From the NCBI RefSeq assembly GCF_036985595.1, contig NZ_BTPU01000100.1, forward strand, positions 1 through 6,702: a DNA stretch of 6,702 nucleotides. The letters are read 5' to 3'. Below, piece by piece: positions 6,396-6,702 of the stretch. Under the pieces are notes generated by a model, which was not told the DNA's origin, searched no databases, and saw only the letters and a program-made list of their open reading frames with translations. Position 1 is the first letter of the stretch; every line of letters starts with the position of its first letter. This DNA is from Vallitalea maricola (GTDB lineage Bacteria; Bacillota; Clostridia; Lachnospirales; Vallitaleaceae). Position numbers and translations under genes: made by a program.

Positions 6396-6445
6396 GCACG
6401 TTACCGTGCTATATAAAATTCCTAACTTATTGTAAAGGAATTTGA
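6396..6445. other. two hairpins in the Val-Thr tRNA spacer
   Basis: The 162-nt spacer 6289-6450 is otherwise very AT-rich. It contains GCACG-TTAC-CGTGC (about 6396-6409), a 5-bp GC-rich hairpin. Close by is AAATTCCT pairing with AGGAATTT across a roughly 12-nt loop (about 6417-6444). Neither ends in a proper T tract on the minus strand, so they are poor terminators. They may be RNA processing sites in a long tRNA precursor or a junction between two joined tRNA groups. Confidence 0.35.
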
Positions 6446-6450
6446 TTTAG

Positions 6451-6523
6451 TGGGCGCAACAGGGCTCGAACCTGTGACCCCCTGCTTGTAAGGCAGGTGC
6501 TCTCCCAGCTGAGCTATGCGCCC
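6451..6523 (-). tRNA. tRNA-Val (anticodon TAC)
   Basis: The acceptor stem GGGCGCA pairs fully with TGCGCCC. The anticodon arm is CCTGC-CTTACAA-GCAGG, with TAC at 6488-6490 and A at position 37. The T arm is ACAGG-TTCGAGC-CCTGT. The discriminator is A and CCA is not encoded. This is the isoacceptor type whose A37 is methylated by E. coli YfiC, the relative of the partial methyltransferase at the other end of the window. Confidence 0.97.
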
Positions 6524-6564
6524 TGGGAATAAATATTATATAAATCTATTAGTTTTACAACTAA

Positions 6565-6638
<74 letters not shown>

Positions 6639-6702
6639 ACATTTATAAACATTCAAAACAACACATTGTGAACAACAAATTATCTTATCAACCTCTGCAA
6701 AG

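Overview
This is an AT-rich, low-GC Firmicutes chromosomal segment, most likely from a member of the Clostridia. A Lachnospirales- or Vallitalea-like source is possible, but that is a guess from protein flavour. Every gene I can support lies on the minus strand, so transcription runs from high to low coordinates. The protein genes follow the Bacillus subtilis order yaaO-tmk-yaaQ(darA)-yaaR-holB-yaaT(ricT)-yabB, a conserved block found near oriC in B. subtilis. The yabA gene, which sits between yaaT and yabB there, is missing.

Layout in transcription order. At 6638-5842 there are seven tRNA genes: Asp(GTC), Val(TAC), Thr(TGT), Tyr(GTA), initiator fMet(CAT), Phe(GAA) and Lys(TTT). Only Phe and fMet encode their CCA ends. 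A strong hairpin terminator follows at 5838-5807. A roughly 165-bp AT-rich spacer then carries an unusual symmetric set of inverted repeats. Next comes a short-form Orn/Lys/Arg decarboxylase (5626-4202), with thymidylate kinase tmk starting 1 nt after its stop. A 167-bp gap leads to darA, the PII-like c-di-AMP receptor, and then yaaR (DUF327, function unknown). A 300-bp intergenic region holds an 80-nt imperfect inverted repeat (terminator or MITE-like) and a possible promoter. It is followed by holB (clamp loader delta'), ricT (Fe-S/RNase Y-associated PSP1 protein) and the N-terminal 109 codons of a TrmN6/YabB-type tRNA methyltransferase that runs off the left edge. These last three genes are packed with gaps of 1 and 5 nt.

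Taken together, the block combines dTTP supply (tmk), replisome assembly (holB), second-messenger sensing (darA), RNA maturation (ricT) and tRNA modification (trmN6-like). It is a conserved housekeeping neighbourhood. I found no defence system, prophage, CRISPR array or clearly novel gene cluster. The items most worth a second look are non-coding: the centred inverted repeats upstream of the decarboxylase and the long inverted repeat that splits the operon between yaaR and holB.
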